Part shown: positions 52,427 to 61,084 of the stretch, in pieces
How the letters are laid out: each line of letters starts with the position of its first letter
Numbering within the stretch: position 1 is the stretch's first letter
From: Clostridiales bacterium
Lineage (GTDB): Bacteria; Bacillota; Clostridia; Lachnospirales; Lachnospiraceae
NCBI GenBank assembly: GCA_018372435.1
Contig: JAHAJA010000010.1
Location: 59,408-123,407, forward strand
Direction: 5' to 3'
Length of the DNA: 64,000 nucleotides
The notes under the pieces: model-generated
Databases searched by the model: none
Told to the model about the DNA's origin: nothing
The model's input: only the letters and a program-made list of their open reading frames with translations
Position numbers and translations under genes: made by a program

Positions 52427-53488
52427 CTATTCCTTTGATTCAGTTTTCCTTGTTAATAAAGTTGCTGAATCCGTTGATTTATTCTCATTATCACCTTGCT
52501 TCATAATGTTACGATACTTCTTAATTATCTCTTTCATATCCTTACGAATACCAAACTTCTCGTAATATTCTTTACTGCAAAGCTCAAGCATCGTACGTAG
52601 TGAACTTACCTGATACCATTTATAATTATCGTCAAAATGTTGCAAAGTATCAAATTCAACAGATTCTAGGTACTGATTGCATAAGTCGTAATACTCTTTC
52701 AAATCACCGATACTTAATTGTAACTGCTTGAGTTCCGATACCAATTCACTCGTCAATCTTGTATTCTTTTCTTGACCCTTGAAGAAGTAATCCATGAATA
52801 CTTGTAATGTATCCATATTGATCTGGTCACTCTCCATTAAGTTGAAATTTTCTTCCATTACATTGAATAACATCTCTTGTCTATACTTAGAAATCTCAGC
52901 ACGCAATTCTTCGAATTGTTCATCTGCTTCTTCAAGCATAGCACTAATTCTTGAGAATTTTCTCTTAAATTTCATTGGAATGTCATCATCTCTTTTGTAC
53001 TCTAACTTGTGCTCAATCTCTGCCCAAGTATGCATAAGGTTGGTTCTAATCTGAACTTCTGCTTTTAGTTTTCCAAAATCTCTATAGTTAGGTGTAGATA
53101 ACCATTCATCCTTAACTTTAATAATAAAATGGTGTGAACGGTATCCAAACTCGTTTTCATCTAATAGTTCTTCTTTATCTTCACTCTCTAATACTTGAAA
53201 TTCTTTGCTGATAATCTCACAAATTTTCTCTATATCACTACGGTAATAGCAGATAATACGTATTCCACAGATATCTTCTATCTGTTCAAATGGTGAATCA
53301 AATTTCTTACGTTCAATTTTTTTTAGAAAAGAATCAAAACTCTTAATCCGATAATCAATCGTAAGATAACCAACATTGATCTCTGTCAGTAGAATCTTCA
53401 ATGCTTCTACCAAGTTCTTAGCTAACTTCTCATATTGATCCGCTAATTCAAAGAATTGTTTCTTTAAGATATAGATATCCTTCTTCAT
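52427..53488 (-). CDS. RelA/SpoT-domain GTP pyrophosphokinase (small alarmone synthetase-like)
   Basis: About 353 residues from the ATG at 53488 (GGAGG six bases upstream). The RelA_SpoT synthetase domain (about 35-165) shows IEDICGIRIICYY, GYRSHHFIIKV, EVQIRTNLMHTWAEIEHKLEYK. No HD hydrolase, TGS or ACT domain is present. A helical C-terminal part of about 180 residues makes it longer than RelQ/RelP-type enzymes (about 210-230). It should make (p)ppGpp. Single gene. Confidence 0.92.
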   Translation of the reverse strand: MKKDIYILKKQFFELADQYEKLAKNLVEALKILLTEINVGYLTIDYRIKSFDSFLKKIERKKFDSPFEQIEDICGIRIICYYRSDIEKICEIISKEFQVLESEDKEELLDENEFGYRSHHFIIKVKDEWLSTPNYRDFGKLKAEVQIRTNLMHTWAEIEHKLEYKRDDDIPMKFKRKFSRISAMLEEADEQFEELRAEISKYRQEMLFNVMEENFNLMESDQINMDTLQVFMDYFFKGQEKNTRLTSELVSELKQLQLSIGDLKEYYDLCNQYLESVEFDTLQHFDDNYKWYQVSSLRTMLELCSKEYYEKFGIRKDMKEIIKKYRNIMKQGDNENKSTDSATLLTRKTESKE

Positions 53489-53662
53489 GCTAACCTCCAA
53501 ACCTCTTGAATGTGAAGCCATTCAAAAGTATCCCTTCACATAGTTCATACTCCTAAAACACACGACCTCTCATATCTATTATATTCAAAAATTGCCATTA
53601 CTGCAAGTAATATCAGTAAGTACTTCCTATCATAAAGTCAAAAAAGGTGCTGAATAACAACA

Positions 53663-53705
53663 AAAAATACTACCACTGAACCAAAAACAGATTAAAGTGG
53701 TAGTA
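53663..53705 (-). terminator. Terminator downstream of the kinase gene
   Basis: ACTACCACT/AGTGGTAGT form a 9-bp stem, followed on the minus strand by ATTTTTTG. It is 130 bases past the kinase stop at 53836. Confidence 0.75.
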
Positions 53706-53835
53706 AATAAAATTTAAATATTGGTTTGAGTTTGAGTGTATATCTGTTGCCTTCCAACCCTCCTTTGAACAGATATTGTTATACATTAATCCTATACTGT
53801 ATTTGTGAAACTTTTGTGAAATAAATTTGTCAAAG

Positions 53836-55236
53836 TTAGCTTTTTGGCAATAACACATAAAAACTAACTCCATCTCCTTCATTCCTAACCCCAACAGTAA
53901 GCTGTAAGATATCCGATATTGTCTTAACTATAGATAATCCTAATCCATGACTATTACTCTCAGAATTAGCGGAATCACTCCCCTTATAGAATACTTTCCA
54001 AATCTTACTCTCCTCATCGTCTGATATAGGGTTTCCAGTATTAAATACCTCAATTGCTACAAACTCTTTTTCTTCTTTTACCGTTAATACTACCTTCTTA
54101 CAATCATTCACATGATTCATTGCATTCATCATATAGTTATTCAATAACCGTTCTAACAATTGATAATCTGTATAGATTCTTCCACTTACATCGATACGAG
54201 CAACAAAGTCAATCCCTTTTGTCTCCATTATATTCTCATATCTTTCCACTAATCCATTCACTAATGTAACGAGTGAGAAACACGTTTTATCTACATTTGT
54301 CTTACTCCACTCAAGTTCCGAATAACTTAAAATTTCGTGTACCAACGCATTCATTTGATTACACTCATCAACAATTACATTGCAATAATCTTGTATATCT
54401 TCTATGTTATCTACCACAGAATGTTGTAGTCCTTCTGCATATCCTTTAATAACAGTAATCGGTGTCTTTAAATCGTGTGTAATATTTCGGAACAATTGTT
54501 TTCTATGTTCAATATCTTCTCTGAGTTGATTGATGTTTTGACTTAACCTAGACGACATGGTATTGATACTAGTTGCTAACTGCCCAATTTCATCAGGTGC
54601 ATGATAATAAACCTGCTTGCTAAAATCTAGTTTTGCAATGCTTTCTGCCACGTTACTCATCTCAATAATAGGCTTCGTAATTCTTTTGGATAGATAGATT
54701 GCTATTCCTCCACCAATTAATGCAATGAATATCCCTACCATGATATAAAATTGGTTTGCAATATCTACACTATCTTGAACACCCTTTATTGATTTTCTTA
54801 GAATCAGATAATTGCCATCTTCTAATCTCTTTGTTAGAGTAATCTTGTAATTACTCTTATAAGAAGAAGTATCTTCAAATATTCCAAAAGTATACCCCTG
54901 CATGTCCTTATTCTGTAATGCAATCTCGCGCATTCGTTTTGATATTTCTTCATAAGAGCGCCTTGTTCTTGAAGTATATTGAATGTTACCAGCATAATCG
55001 ATAACGAAAACGCTAATACCTTCTTCCTTATCTACAGATATAATGTATTCTTCAAAATCCTGTAGATTCTCATTATAATAATTGCTTATCTCATTTCCAA
55101 TTCTGACAAAGTCTTCTTTATTCTCATTTATATAATATTTCTCTAAAAGGAAATTATTCGTAATAAATTCCACTAAGATTATAGCAATAATAAACCCGCC
55201 AAATACGACTAATAATTTTCTTTCAATCGTCTTCAC
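53836..55236 (-). CDS. Sensor histidine kinase
   Basis: A 466-residue kinase with a GTG start (GGAGGTAAGAG upstream). Membrane helices at about 7-28 and 165-187 flank an extracellular domain of about 135 residues. HAMP (SKRITKPIIEMSNVAESIAKLDF), HisKA with FRNITHDLKTPITVIKGYAEG, and HATPase with LLNNYMMNAMNHV and SHGLGLSIVKTI. Forms a pair with the regulator 106 bases upstream. Confidence 0.93.
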   Translation of the reverse strand: MKTIERKLLVVFGGFIIAIILVEFITNNFLLEKYYINENKEDFVRIGNEISNYYNENLQDFEEYIISVDKEEGISVFVIDYAGNIQYTSRTRRSYEEISKRMREIALQNKDMQGYTFGIFEDTSSYKSNYKITLTKRLEDGNYLILRKSIKGVQDSVDIANQFYIMVGIFIALIGGGIAIYLSKRITKPIIEMSNVAESIAKLDFSKQVYYHAPDEIGQLATSINTMSSRLSQNINQLREDIEHRKQLFRNITHDLKTPITVIKGYAEGLQHSVVDNIEDIQDYCNVIVDECNQMNALVHEILSYSELEWSKTNVDKTCFSLVTLVNGLVERYENIMETKGIDFVARIDVSGRIYTDYQLLERLLNNYMMNAMNHVNDCKKVVLTVKEEKEFVAIEVFNTGNPISDDEESKIWKVFYKGSDSANSESNSHGLGLSIVKTISDILQLTVGVRNEGDGVSFYVLLPKS

Positions 55237-55342
55237 TCTTTCACTCTTACCTCCTTATTAATAAATGTTTCAATAGACAACTATAAAACGCTTTGTAATG
55301 TTTAAAGACATACCAATGTGCTTTAGAGAGTTTCGCAATTGT

Positions 55343-56008
55343 CTATCTAGGATCAAACATATATCCAGCACCCCTTATGGTATGAATATATTGTCCACAG
55401 GACTTCAGTTTTGTTCGTAAGGTTTTTATATGCGTATCAATTGTTCGCATGTCCCCCTCATAATCAAAGCCCCATACCTGGTCTAGAATCTGATCTCTTA
55501 AAAGAACACTTTTTTTATTCATAATTAAATAAATTAATAGCTGATATTCTTTACGATTTAAATCTACCGTTTCCTCAGCTACTTTAACTTCATAAGTCAA
55601 CTGATTCACCTGAATATCCCCTTCGTTAATTATACTCTCATTTTCTTTTATCTTCTTTCTCATAATTGCATTCACACGTGCAACTAACACCTCATAACTA
55701 AATGGTTTTGATATATAATCATTCGCACCTGTATTCAACCCCTTAATTTCATCCTGTTCACCACCTAATGCTGTTAGCATGATAACAGGTACTTCTGAAT
55801 ATTTACGTATCTGCGTTAAAACTTCTATCCCATTGAATAAAGGTAACATAATATCAAGTATAACTAGTTCAATTTCTCGTTCCTCAAAGAATACCTTTAG
55901 TGCCTCACTACCATCACCAGCTTCTATTACCTGATATCCTTCCTTTTTTAATATGTCATGTATAAGTTTTCTCAAACGCTTATCATCTTCCACTAATAAA
56001 ATCTTCAT
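55343..56008 (-). CDS. OmpR/PhoB family response regulator
   Basis: A 221-residue regulator: KILLVEDDKRLRKLIHD, phosphoacceptor Asp52 (VILDIMLPLFNG), Lys in ISKPFSYE, and a winged helix with LNRKEYQLLIYLIMNKKSVLLRD and DMRTIDTHIKTLRTKL. GGAGGA precedes the ATG. An inverted repeat lies in its leader. Its targets are unknown; the divergent amidase is a candidate. Confidence 0.94.
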   Translation of the reverse strand: MKILLVEDDKRLRKLIHDILKKEGYQVIEAGDGSEALKVFFEEREIELVILDIMLPLFNGIEVLTQIRKYSEVPVIMLTALGGEQDEIKGLNTGANDYISKPFSYEVLVARVNAIMRKKIKENESIINEGDIQVNQLTYEVKVAEETVDLNRKEYQLLIYLIMNKKSVLLRDQILDQVWGFDYEGDMRTIDTHIKTLRTKLKSCGQYIHTIRGAGYMFDPR

Positions 56009-56030
56009 ATAAAAGCAGTCCTCCTACTTT

Positions 56031-56052
56031 AAGCTTGTTCAAAAACAAGCTT
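56031..56052. promoter_or_regulatory. Inverted repeat between the regulator and amidase genes
   Basis: AAGCTTGTT-CAAA-AACAAGCTT is a perfect 9-4-9 inverted repeat 23 bases upstream of the regulator ATG. It could be an operator or an mRNA hairpin in the regulator leader. Confidence 0.5.
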
Positions 56053-56127
56053 AGCTACATAAAGTGTCAAAATTGTTGCAATTATCCAATTAATAGTTCT
56101 AAAGTAAGTAACACCATAATTCATTAT

Positions 56128-56157
56128 TTGAATAAAATAAAGCAGAGATACTATTAT
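56128..56157 (+). promoter_or_regulatory. Probable amidase promoter
   Basis: TTGAAT (56128-56133) and TATTAT (56152-56157) with an 18-base spacer, 20 bases before the ATG, leaving a very short leader with the GAGGAGAA site. Confidence 0.5.
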
Positions 56158-56177
56158 AAATAGAAGAGGAGAATCCC

Positions 56178-56750
56178 ATGCCAATTAAAATATTCATTGA
56201 CCAAGGACACAACCCTGAAACCGTTAATGCAGGTGCTGAGGGTTTTGGGTTACGTGAACAAGATATAACATACAACGTAGGAATTTATCTCGCAGACATA
56301 CTCAATAATGATCCAAGATTTGAAGCGCGTACTTCAAGAACTAGTCCAACCGAAATCTTAGGCTATAATAATACTTCAAGCTTACAAACTAGAGTCGAAA
56401 TGGCTAATAGCTGGCCAGCAAATTATTTTATAAGCCTACACTGTAATGCCAGTGAAAACCCAAGCTATAATGGTACGGAAGTTTATGTAGAAAGTGCATA
56501 TTCTCAAGCGTATTATCTTGCCGAATATGTATTGAATGCTATCGTAAACAGAGTTGGTACAAGAGATAACGGAGTACGTATTAATCCTTCGTTATATGTC
56601 CTTCGTAGAACTACTATGCCCGCTATATTAGTAGAGATGGGATACATCACTAACTACGAAGACGCGCAAAAATTGCGTGATGATCAATATCAATTTGCCT
56701 ATGCTATATATGAAGGCTTACTAGTATACTTTGGTTTAGAGCCTATATAA
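56178..56750 (+). CDS. N-acetylmuramoyl-L-alanine amidase (Amidase_3)
   Basis: A 190-residue zinc amidase that cuts the bond between N-acetylmuramic acid and L-alanine in peptidoglycan. Zinc ligands His11 (IDQGHNPE), Glu27 and His88 (ISLHCNAS), and the catalytic Glu153 (ILVEMGYITN), are all present. No signal peptide or wall-binding domain is seen, as in some CwlC/CwlD-like sporulation amidases or mother-cell lysis enzymes. A clear hairpin terminator follows the stop. Confidence 0.94.
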   Translation: MPIKIFIDQGHNPETVNAGAEGFGLREQDITYNVGIYLADILNNDPRFEARTSRTSPTEILGYNNTSSLQTRVEMANSWPANYFISLHCNASENPSYNGTEVYVESAYSQAYYLAEYVLNAIVNRVGTRDNGVRINPSLYVLRRTTMPAILVEMGYITNYEDAQKLRDDQYQFAYAIYEGLLVYFGLEPI

Positions 56751-56753
56751 ATA

Positions 56754-56803
56754 AAAAAACAATTTTTCTTCGATTATTTATTATCGAAGAAAAATTGTTT
56801 TTT
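56754..56803. terminator. Bidirectional terminator between amidase and yitT-like gene
   Basis: Perfect 21-bp stem (56754-56774 with 56783-56803), core CAATTTTTCTTCGAT/ATCGAAGAAAAATTG, flanked by A6 and T6, ending three bases before the convergent gene stop. Confidence 0.92.
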
Positions 56804-56805
56804 AT

Positions 56806-57681
56806 CTACATTTCTTTTACGTAAACTTTTTGCATGGAGAAGCCTCTGCCTCTTACTTCATTAACCTGACTTATAATTACGAATGCATCTGGATCAATTT
56901 CCATAACAAGTTGGTTTAATTTTGATAACTCTCTATTACTAATAACAGTCAATACCATTAAAACATCATTGCGGCAAAATCCTGTTTCTGCTTGGAGAAG
57001 GGTTGAACCACGATCTAATTGATTAATTATCATATCATTAATTTCTTCATATTTCTCACTAACTATCTTTACCTGAAGCTGAGATTTTCCAAGTAGTAAG
57101 ACTTTATCCAAAACAATTGTATAGATTAACACTAATAATATTCCATATAGAACTTGTTCTTTATTGGAGAAGAGCATTTGTAACAATAAGATTGTAAAAT
57201 CAATCACATATAACGATATAGAAACAGGAACCGCGAATTTTTTATGCAATACAAGTGGTGGAATATCTACTCCACCCGTTGATGCACCCACTCGTATTAC
57301 AATCCCTATACCAAATCCAATCATTATACCACCACAGATAACAGCTAACATATGGTCATTGGTAATCCCTCTAAGTTCAGGTATCTGCTCTAATATACCG
57401 AATATAAATGGGTAATAGAATGTACTTATTACCGTTGTTAATGCAAACTTCTTACCAAGTACATAGAATCCTAGTAGAAACATTACCAAGTTAAATATAG
57501 AAACAAATACTGTAATTGGAATGTTGAATTGATGATTGAAGAATAATGCAAGTCCAGTCGTCCCTCCCGTTATTAAATTATTCGGCAAAATAAACATCAC
57601 GATTGCGGCAGCGTAGATCGTATTACCTACTAGTATATAAAATAGGTTCTTCAAATATTTTTTCCGTGAATTTTTCATCAT
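56806..57681 (-). CDS. YitT family membrane protein (DUF161/DUF2179)
   Basis: A 291-residue protein with about five or six membrane helices (LFYILVGNTIYAAAIVMFILPNNLITGGTTGLAL at the start is split by a re-entrant loop; GASTGGVDIPPLVL) and a C-terminal soluble DUF2179 domain (about 215-285: DRGSTLLQAETGFCRNDVLMVLTVISNREL). This is the common YitT/YpjC plan of Firmicutes. Function unknown. Confidence 0.9.
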   Translation of the reverse strand: MMKNSRKKYLKNLFYILVGNTIYAAAIVMFILPNNLITGGTTGLALFFNHQFNIPITVFVSIFNLVMFLLGFYVLGKKFALTTVISTFYYPFIFGILEQIPELRGITNDHMLAVICGGIMIGFGIGIVIRVGASTGGVDIPPLVLHKKFAVPVSISLYVIDFTILLLQMLFSNKEQVLYGILLVLIYTIVLDKVLLLGKSQLQVKIVSEKYEEINDMIINQLDRGSTLLQAETGFCRNDVLMVLTVISNRELSKLNQLVMEIDPDAFVIISQVNEVRGRGFSMQKVYVKEM

Positions 57682-57768
57682 TCAAACTCTCCTCTTCTCA
57701 AAAATGGTCTTTTTATTGAAACAGCTATCTATGCTTAATTATCTGTATTACTGCGCCATAGTAAAGCA

Positions 57769-57795
57769 CAAAAAAAGCAGACATCTGTCTGCTTT
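57769..57795 (-). terminator. Terminator after the alpha/beta hydrolase gene
   Basis: AAAGCAGAC/GTCTGCTTT with a 4-base loop, followed on the minus strand by TTTTT. It lies about 150 bases past the hydrolase stop. Confidence 0.82.
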
Positions 57796-57950
57796 AATTT
57801 TCTATATAAAATTGTTTCCTATCGTATCTTTTTAATACCTTATTATAGTATATTCTTAATTTATTCTTCTCTCTCATAATCATCACCAATATGATAATAC
57901 CATTCATTTTGCAATTTGTAAACATAAAACTTGCAAAATTATGTTTCACA

Positions 57951-58883
57951 CTATTTATTAAGAAAATCTATAGTCAGTTTGGCGATCTCCTTATAATGAT
58001 CCCAATGGAGATAATGATTGCCTTCAATTACAGCCATTTCACTATAAACTAAATGTCTAGTATATTCGTTATAAACTTCTGCCACTTTACTTCCCCTAAC
58101 ATAAAAAAACATTACTGGTAGTTCATCCTTTAATTTGATATTCTCTGTATCTTCTATATTAGCCTTTAGATATTCTCGTTCCTCTAATACATTCTCATTA
58201 TAACGATTCCATATAGTAATAGCTTTCATAATTTTTCTGTTTTTCTTCGAATAAGCATCGATATTCTTATCAGGAAGATACTTTTCAGCGTGAAACGTTA
58301 CTTCCATTCTTGGTATCCCTAAAATATCAGCAACCTTCATCGCCCTTATTGTCTCCTTATAAGCTTTACCAACATAATTTTTCATATTGGGCAGTACACA
58401 ATCAATACCAACAATTGCCTTCACTTGTTCAGGATACCGATTTGCATAATAGACAGAATAAATACCTGATTCTGAATGTGGCATTAAAACTACTTTATCT
58501 TTAATACCTATATTATCAAGTGCCATATGAATCTCTTCTGTTATGTTCTTTACTGTCCTTGCTCTACTCGTTTTCTCACTATATCCATATCCAAAAGGTT
58601 CAACTACTACTACACGATTCTTCTTAGATAATTCATTTACTAAGGGCGCAAAATCCATTACAGGCGCTGCAGTTCCAAGACCGGGTAACAAAACAATTGT
58701 ATTCCTACCCTTTCCTTTACTATATATGTGCATCTTATTCCCGTACACTTCTACCATTTCACCTGGTGCCTTATAAATTCCTTTTTCATAGTTTGTTTCT
58801 ACATAATTAAAAAATAACCAACTAACAATAATCACTGGTACCCAAAAGAGAAGATTTTTTCCTAATTGCTTACATTTCTTCAC
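57951..58883 (-). CDS. Membrane-anchored alpha/beta hydrolase
   Basis: A 310-residue protein with one N-terminal membrane helix (about 10-28) and an alpha/beta hydrolase fold. The nucleophile elbow is PHSESG (His in place of the first Gly of GxSxG), the oxyanion region VLLPGLGTAAPVMDF, and the catalytic His is in EGNHYLHWDHY. Esterase, lipase or peptidase activity outside the membrane is likely, but the substrate is unknown. Confidence 0.9.
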   Translation of the reverse strand: MKKCKQLGKNLLFWVPVIIVSWLFFNYVETNYEKGIYKAPGEMVEVYGNKMHIYSKGKGRNTIVLLPGLGTAAPVMDFAPLVNELSKKNRVVVVEPFGYGYSEKTSRARTVKNITEEIHMALDNIGIKDKVVLMPHSESGIYSVYYANRYPEQVKAIVGIDCVLPNMKNYVGKAYKETIRAMKVADILGIPRMEVTFHAEKYLPDKNIDAYSKKNRKIMKAITIWNRYNENVLEEREYLKANIEDTENIKLKDELPVMFFYVRGSKVAEVYNEYTRHLVYSEMAVIEGNHYLHWDHYKEIAKLTIDFLNK

Positions 58884-58961
58884 CGAATCACTCCTTTGTT
58901 TCAGACTGGTGGCGTATCTTTATATCGTCATCAATCTAACCTCTTATATACTAATTATGCC

Positions 58962-59002
58962 AAAAAAGGAATTGTATAACCATAATTTCGGCTTACAATT
59001 CC
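58962..59002 (-). terminator. Terminator after the MBL-fold gene
   Basis: GGAATTGTA/TACAATTCC stem, followed on the minus strand by six T, about 60 bases past the stop at 59061. Confidence 0.82.
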
Positions 59003-59060
59003 CTCTTTAATCTTACATTTTTGAAAGGCATGCAATTAGATACCCGTACCGCAGTTGCAA

Positions 59061-59759
59061 TTATTCTATCCTGAAAGGAGCTCCATGCCCTGGATACATC
59101 TTTTTAACAGTATAAGTAGATAACTTCCTCAAACTATCCGTTAATTGATTAAAATCAAGTGCATTCATTGCCGGCCCAGGTTTCTTAAGATTAGCATAGG
59201 TATCACCAACGATACAATCTCCCTGATCCGTAATTATTGCTATTGATCCATTGGTATGACCTGGAATATGCACGATTGTGCCTTCTAAACCATACTCATC
59301 TAATCGCATACCATCTTCAATTGAAACCCTTGGTAAAAAGCCTTCGAACTCAGACGCTATCTTATTAGACACCTTTTTCATAATCGGTTTCATAAATCTC
59401 ATGATAATTCGGTACATAATACTCTTATACTTGCAATTTAGCAATATAGCATCTGATGTTAATTGGTTTACTAGATATAAATCCTCTTTATGTAACGCTA
59501 TGGGTACCTCATACAAATCACTTAGATACTTCGCGTTATAACTATGGTCGCAATCTCCATGTGTAAGTACAATTAATAATAGATTCTCTTTCGTGCAGCT
59601 TAGTTCGGTTAGTTTATTTACGATTTGCTCTCTTCTACTATTATAAGTCTTATCTAAAAACATTGGACCGCCTGAATCTACTAATATATCCCCTTTTTCT
59701 GTTTTAATTAGGTAACTATTAACTCCTTGTAGATCAATACGTTTAATTTCATACTTCAC
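59061..59759 (-). CDS. MBL-fold metallo-hydrolase
   Basis: A 232-residue metallo-beta-lactamase fold protein. The zinc motif is VLTHGDCDHSYNAKYL (HxxxDH), followed by His in IVHIPGHTNGSIAI, Asp in CIVGDTYA, and PGHGAPF. Starts with GTG that overlaps the PadR stop (TAGTG), so translation is coupled. Probably a thiolesterase- or lactonase-type detoxifying enzyme controlled by PadR. Confidence 0.9.
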   Translation of the reverse strand: MKYEIKRIDLQGVNSYLIKTEKGDILVDSGGPMFLDKTYNSRREQIVNKLTELSCTKENLLLIVLTHGDCDHSYNAKYLSDLYEVPIALHKEDLYLVNQLTSDAILLNCKYKSIMYRIIMRFMKPIMKKVSNKIASEFEGFLPRVSIEDGMRLDEYGLEGTIVHIPGHTNGSIAIITDQGDCIVGDTYANLKKPGPAMNALDFNQLTDSLRKLSTYTVKKMYPGHGAPFRIE

Positions 59760-60280
59760 TATAGATCCTTCCTTTCGATAATGTCATCACACCATTTGAT
59801 AGTTTCTTTAATAATACGTATTCCATAATACAAAACTGAAAGTTTATAATAATAGCAATCTTTGTTTCTAGTGTTTACATATTGCTCTTCAAGTTCATAC
59901 AGTCCCTTTAGATACGTAACATTATTTTCACGATATCTAATCAACAGTTCTTTACGTTTATCTTCCTGTAATAAATCGTAGAAATATATCTTAACAAGCT
60001 GCATTCCATTCCCATCGTCTACCATAATAGGTGTCTCTAACCAAATCTCAAACGCTTTCTTTCCCTCATCAGTTATATGGTAATAATTCTTGTTTCTACC
60101 ACCATGATTACTCTCATACATGGTTACTAACCCCTTGTTTGCTAGCTTTTTTAGAATAGGATATAAACTACCAAAACTAGCTTTGTAAAAAACACTTATT
60201 CCACTTTCTATGTATTTCTTAATATCATAACCCGTCATATCCTCATAATTTACCATACCTAACACTATGTACTCTAACAT
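59759..60280 (-). CDS. PadR family transcriptional regulator
   Basis: About 173 residues from the ATG at 60280 (MLEYIVLGMVNYEDMTGYDIKKYIE); an ATG at 60316 in frame has no ribosome site. Winged helix-turn-helix (about 1-85, with FGSLYPILKKLANKGLVTMYES) and a C-terminal dimerisation helix bundle, as in the Vir_act_alpha_C type. PadR proteins usually repress their own operon and a nearby detoxification gene. A strong promoter and a perfect palindrome at its start point support self-repression. Confidence 0.92.
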   Translation of the reverse strand: MLEYIVLGMVNYEDMTGYDIKKYIESGISVFYKASFGSLYPILKKLANKGLVTMYESNHGGRNKNYYHITDEGKKAFEIWLETPIMVDDGNGMQLVKIYFYDLLQEDKRKELLIRYRENNVTYLKGLYELEEQYVNTRNKDCYYYKLSVLYYGIRIIKETIKWCDDIIERKDL

Positions 60281-60339
60281 CTGTCCAACCTTTCTATCAT
60301 TAATATTTCCATTCATTTATACTTATAATGAACTCAATT

Positions 60340-60360
60340 AATATATCGTTCCGATATATT
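60340..60360. promoter_or_regulatory. Putative PadR operator (perfect palindrome)
   Basis: AATATATCG-TTC-CGATATATT is a perfect 9-3-9 inverted repeat located just downstream of the predicted PadR transcription start. The half TTCCGATATA recurs exactly at 60449-60458. Confidence 0.6.
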
Positions 60361-60369
60361 GTTATATGT

Positions 60370-60398
60370 ATAATAATCTATAATACAATTAATGTCAA
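60370..60398 (-). promoter_or_regulatory. PadR-MBL operon promoter
   Basis: Minus-strand TTGACA (60398-60393) and TATTAT (60375-60370) with a 17-base spacer. The start point falls near 60363, directly beside the palindrome. Confidence 0.75.
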
Positions 60399-60439
60399 TA
60401 CATTTTTCACCTAATATAACCAGTCCTTGTACTCACAAA

Positions 60440-60470
60440 TTTACAATGTTCCGATATACTATAGTATAAT
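60440..60470 (+). promoter_or_regulatory. Promoter of the unknown gene with PadR half-site in the spacer
   Basis: TATAAT (60465-60470), with TTTACA at 60440-60445 (19-base spacer) or TACAAT at 60442-60447 (17). The half-site TTCCGATATA (60449-60458) lies in the spacer, where a bound repressor would block transcription. Confidence 0.5.
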
Positions 60471-60493
60471 AATTATTGTAAAGGTTGAACGCT

Positions 60494-60976
60494 ATGGAAC
60501 AATGCCTTGCTTTTGAAACCCAAAACACAACTTCTGATGTAACAATTAACATGGCACCTCATATCCTTTACACAAAGGAATCGACGCATACTGCATATCA
60601 GCAGCATCACCGATACATCCTTCATCACAAAATTACGTATAATAGTCAGATGAAAAATACTATGCTTCAGTATATTACAGGTAACCTTTATCTAATTGAT
60701 GATATGGGTTATCATATTCCTTGTTCCTATATTCCAATTACAATCTTATCTTCTGACAATGGCTCTTTCAAAACCTCTCACACGGACATTGACGGTAATT
60801 ATAACTTTTCTTATGAGATTGACTATACAAGCACTTCACTATTAGATAAGGTTAGATATACCTCAAATCTTAAATTATTTGCCTATCTACCAACAATTCG
60901 TATTCATTTTACATTTGACACCATTATTGATGACTGGGATAATGTACTAATTGAAACTCCGTATCTCATTAAATAA
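60494..60976 (+). CDS. Unknown protein with a carboxypeptidase-regulatory-like fold
   Basis: A 160-residue protein from the ATG at 60494 (AAAGG upstream; a TTG-initiated frame starts at 60485). The first 60 residues are His/Thr-rich and unfamiliar. Residues about 62-155 resemble a transthyretin/carboxypeptidase-regulatory beta-sandwich: GNLYLIDDMGYHIPCSYIPITIL then TDIDGNYNFSYEI. No signal peptide. Transcribed divergently from the PadR-MBL operon with a shared half-site. Function unknown. Confidence 0.75.
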   Translation: MEQCLAFETQNTTSDVTINMAPHILYTKESTHTAYQQHHRYILHHKITYNSQMKNTMLQYITGNLYLIDDMGYHIPCSYIPITILSSDNGSFKTSHTDIDGNYNFSYEIDYTSTSLLDKVRYTSNLKLFAYLPTIRIHFTFDTIIDDWDNVLIETPYLIK

Positions 60977-60984
60977 AAGAAGAA

Positions 60985-61025
60985 AAAAGAAGACATTGCA
61001 CAATTAATCTACAATGTCTTCTTTT
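60985..61025. terminator. Terminator between the unknown and Nudix genes
   Basis: Perfect 14-bp stem AAAAGAAGACATTG/CAATGTCTTCTTTT with a 13-base loop. A- and T-rich flanks allow use on both strands between convergent genes. Confidence 0.82.
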
Positions 61026-61084
61026 GATGTATGAATCCTATTCTAGCTAGCTTATGACTTTTATATTAAATAGCTTCTAACTTT

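Noticed and set aside
53670..53894. Open frame of 74 codons beside the kinase gene
   Set aside because: It overlaps the kinase C-terminus in another frame, spans the kinase terminator, and has no family resemblance or good ribosome site.
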